Assembly (NCBI GenBank): GCA_023387935.1
Contig: JAEWHG010000139.1
Span: 1-6,883 of the forward strand
Direction of reading: 5' to 3'
DNA length: 6,883 nt
DNA from: Bacillota bacterium
GTDB taxonomy: Bacteria; Bacillota; Clostridia; Peptostreptococcales; Natronincolaceae
Positions 5,999 through 6,883 of the stretch are shown here, piece after piece (position 1 is the stretch's first letter; each line of letters starts with the position of its first letter). Both the position numbers and the translations under genes were made by a program. The notes beneath the pieces are model-generated. The model worked only from the letters and a program-made list of their open reading frames with translations, was not told the DNA's origin and searched no databases.

Positions 5999-6014
5999 TG
6001 TGATATATATCACC
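5999..6014 (-). promoter_or_regulatory. CRP/FNR-type palindrome upstream of hcp
   Basis: TGTGA (5999-6003), a 6-bp TATATA core and TCACC (6010-6014) match 9 of 10 arm positions of TGTGA-N6-TCACA. The inner 14 bp (6000-6013) are a perfect palindrome. Its centre (6006.5) lies about 44 bp upstream of the predicted hcp start, close to the -41.5 position typical of class II activation. In other anaerobes hcp is controlled by HcpR, a CRP/FNR-family protein reported to bind this kind of site. The regulator here is inferred, not seen. Confidence 0.6.
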
Positions 6015-6021
6015 ATAGTAA

Positions 6022-6035
6022 TTGACCTTTGTCAC
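6022..6035 (-). promoter_or_regulatory. Second CRP/FNR-type site upstream of hcp
   Basis: TTGAC (6022-6026), a 4-bp CTTT spacer and GTCAC (6031-6035) form an FNR-shaped inverted repeat, 9 of 10 arm positions of TTGAC-N4-GTCAA. Its centre (6028.5) is 22 bp from the centre of the neighbouring palindrome, about two helical turns, so both sites would face the same side of the DNA. A second, odd-length palindrome (TTTGTCACAAA, 6028-6038) overlaps it. Confidence 0.42.
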
Positions 6036-6181
6036 AAATAGAGAGTAAATTCTTATCTTTATTTAATATTTATGACACTCACTATTCTATAATTCTAGAG
6101 CTCCACAATTATTTCTCATATCCTTTATTACTTTAAATAGCAGAATATCTACATTGTGTATATATAAACAGTTATTAAATA
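6036..6181. other. Distal part of the hcp upstream region, nothing recognised
   Basis: The spacer between hcp and the HMG-CoA-lyase-like gene runs from 5908 to 6253. The hcp-proximal half holds the promoter and palindromes, and the far end holds a terminator. The part listed here is AT-rich and shows no ORF with a convincing start, no strong hairpin and no RNA gene that I can identify. Confidence 0.5.
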
Positions 6182-6225
6182 AAAAGCCAATATGTCCTTT
6201 TTATTAAAATGACATACTGGCTTTT
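6182..6225 (-). terminator. Terminator of the HMG-CoA-lyase-like gene
   Basis: AAAAGCCA-A-TATGTC (6182-6196) pairs with GACATA-C-TGGCTTTT (6211-6225): 8 and 6 bp around one mismatch, with a 14-nt A/T loop. Read on the minus strand it follows the stop codon of the lyase-like gene by 28 nt and ends in a T-run (CTTTTTATTT). It separates that gene from hcp, which therefore is not in the same transcript. Confidence 0.8.
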
Positions 6226-6253
6226 CATTTAATACTTTAATATCATAGCTACT

Positions 6254-6883
6254 TTATATTCCCTTGCAAGTATCTCCCTTATAAAGAGGTGCAAGATGAC
6301 TGACAACATCAGATTTCACTTTAGTTTTAATCAACTGAATTGCTTCGTACACCTTTTCGATGTCTATATTTGTTTCAATACCCATTTCGCTCAACATATA
6401 ATATAAATCCTCAGTTGCTGCATTGCCTGAAGCACCTGGAGCAAATGGGCACCCTCCAAGGCCTCCTGTAGCAGATTCGAATTTAGTGATACCATACTGC
6501 ATAGCAGTCAGAGTATTAGCAAGAGCAAGTCCCCTTGTATCATGCAAATGCATAACGAAGTGATTTGGATCAAACTCACTTACGAGAGTACTCATAACTT
6601 CTGCTACTTTCTTTGGGTTTCCAAGTCCAACAGTATCTGCCATAAGAATTTCTACAGTTCCAAGATCAAAAGCCCACTTACACATCTCTCTTATACGATC
6701 AATCTTAACCTCATCACCAAATGGGCACCCAAAAGTAGTTGCTAAACCGAGACGAAAATCGATATTACCTTTATATTCCCTAATTAACGTTTCATATTGT
6801 TCCATAGATTCAGTAACACTGCGATTTACATTTGCCTTATTATGGCTCTCGCTGGCACTTATTACGTAGGTAATTTGATCTAC
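6254..6883 (-). CDS. HMG-CoA-lyase-family protein, 5' end cut by the window edge
   Basis: The last 209 codons of a gene whose start lies beyond the window. The reading frame stays open from 6883, so the ATG at 6803-6805 is internal: the 26 codons before it encode the family sequence VISASESHNKANVNRSV. The protein is a DRE-TIM (HMGL-like) barrel enzyme. Visible motifs, numbered from the edge, are TTFGCPFGDEV (about 49), LMADTVGLGNP (80-90), the metal-binding HLHD (H112, H114), the mobile-loop GGLGGCPFAPGASGNAATEDL with catalytic-type Cys145, and Asn154. HMG-CoA lyase (EC 4.1.3.4) cleaves HMG-CoA to acetyl-CoA and acetoacetate with a divalent metal. The signature loop SVAGLGGCPY reads SATGGLGGCPF here, so a related 3-hydroxyacyl-CoA lyase is possible. 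About 90 N-terminal residues, including the catalytic Arg-Asp region, are not visible. The C-terminus is complete and followed by a terminator. Confidence 0.88.
   Translation of the reverse strand, partial: VDQITYVISASESHNKANVNRSVTESMEQYETLIREYKGNIDFRLGLATTFGCPFGDEVKIDRIREMCKWAFDLGTVEILMADTVGLGNPKKVAEVMSTLVSEFDPNHFVMHLHDTRGLALANTLTAMQYGITKFESATGGLGGCPFAPGASGNAATEDLYYMLSEMGIETNIDIEKVYEAIQLIKTKVKSDVVSHLAPLYKGDTCKGI

Noticed and set aside
6084..6116. Possible ten-codon minus-strand leader peptide upstream of hcp
   Set aside because: An ATG with a weak purine-rich stretch gives only about ten codons, lies well upstream of the likely hcp start site, and has no codon bias or hairpin to suggest attenuation.
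6542..6745. Plus-strand ORF of 67 residues
   Set aside because: Antisense to the catalytic core of the lyase-like gene, with no ribosome binding site or recognisable domain.
6803..6805. ATG as the start of the HMG-CoA-lyase-like gene
   Set aside because: The frame stays open to the window edge and the upstream codons encode conserved family sequence (SASESHNKANVNRSV), so this Met is internal.
1..6883. CRISPR array, transposase, integrase or defence system
   Set aside because: No regularly spaced repeats, no mobile-element genes or terminal repeats, and every long gene belongs to a recognisable metabolic or envelope family.

Overview
The window looks like a piece of a low-GC, strictly anaerobic Firmicute of class Clostridia. 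The evidence is AT-rich DNA with strong AGGAGG-type ribosome binding sites, a class I (anaerobe-type) hybrid-cluster protein, a DUF1540 mini-protein, a secreted copper-amine-oxidase-N-domain protein, and a tungstate-binding lipoprotein behind a molybdenum/tungsten-cofactor-type riboswitch. I cannot name the genus with confidence.

Layout from left to right. A 52-residue DUF1540 protein lies on the minus strand (16-174). It is followed, also on minus, by a 431-residue secreted protein (363-1658) with a signal peptide, a paired copper-amine-oxidase N-terminal-like domain, a long coiled coil carrying a 98-residue internal duplication, and an Asp/Asn/Glu tail. A divergent intergenic region (1659-1951) with two perfect 9-bp inverted repeats leads into a membrane-anchored VanW-family protein on plus (TTG start, 1952-2902).

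After it comes the best-defined regulatory unit of the window. A near-consensus promoter (2918-2946) starts a leader of about 290 nt holding a MOCO-family riboswitch-like fold (3005-3100) and an intrinsic terminator (3123-3147), followed by tupA (3241-4143), which encodes the tungstate-binding lipoprotein. No tupB or tupC follows. A strong hairpin ends tupA and probably also the convergent hcp gene.

hcp (4243-5907, minus) encodes the hybrid-cluster protein with all expected metal ligands. Upstream of it are two CRP/FNR-type palindromes 22 bp apart, placed suitably for activation by a regulator of that family. Beyond a terminator (6182-6225) lies the 3' part of an HMG-CoA-lyase-family gene (6254 to the window edge, minus).

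The genes do not form one pathway. Two themes are visible: surface proteins (the coiled-coil protein and the VanW protein), and anaerobic metal-dependent metabolism (tungstate uptake under cofactor feedback, and nitrosative-stress/redox protection by Hcp). I see no mobile element, CRISPR array, tRNA or rRNA. The parts most worth a second look are the tupA leader with its mutually exclusive aptamer/antiterminator/terminator pairings, the heptad-exact duplication with its repeat-encoded acidic tail, and the paired operator-like sites at hcp.
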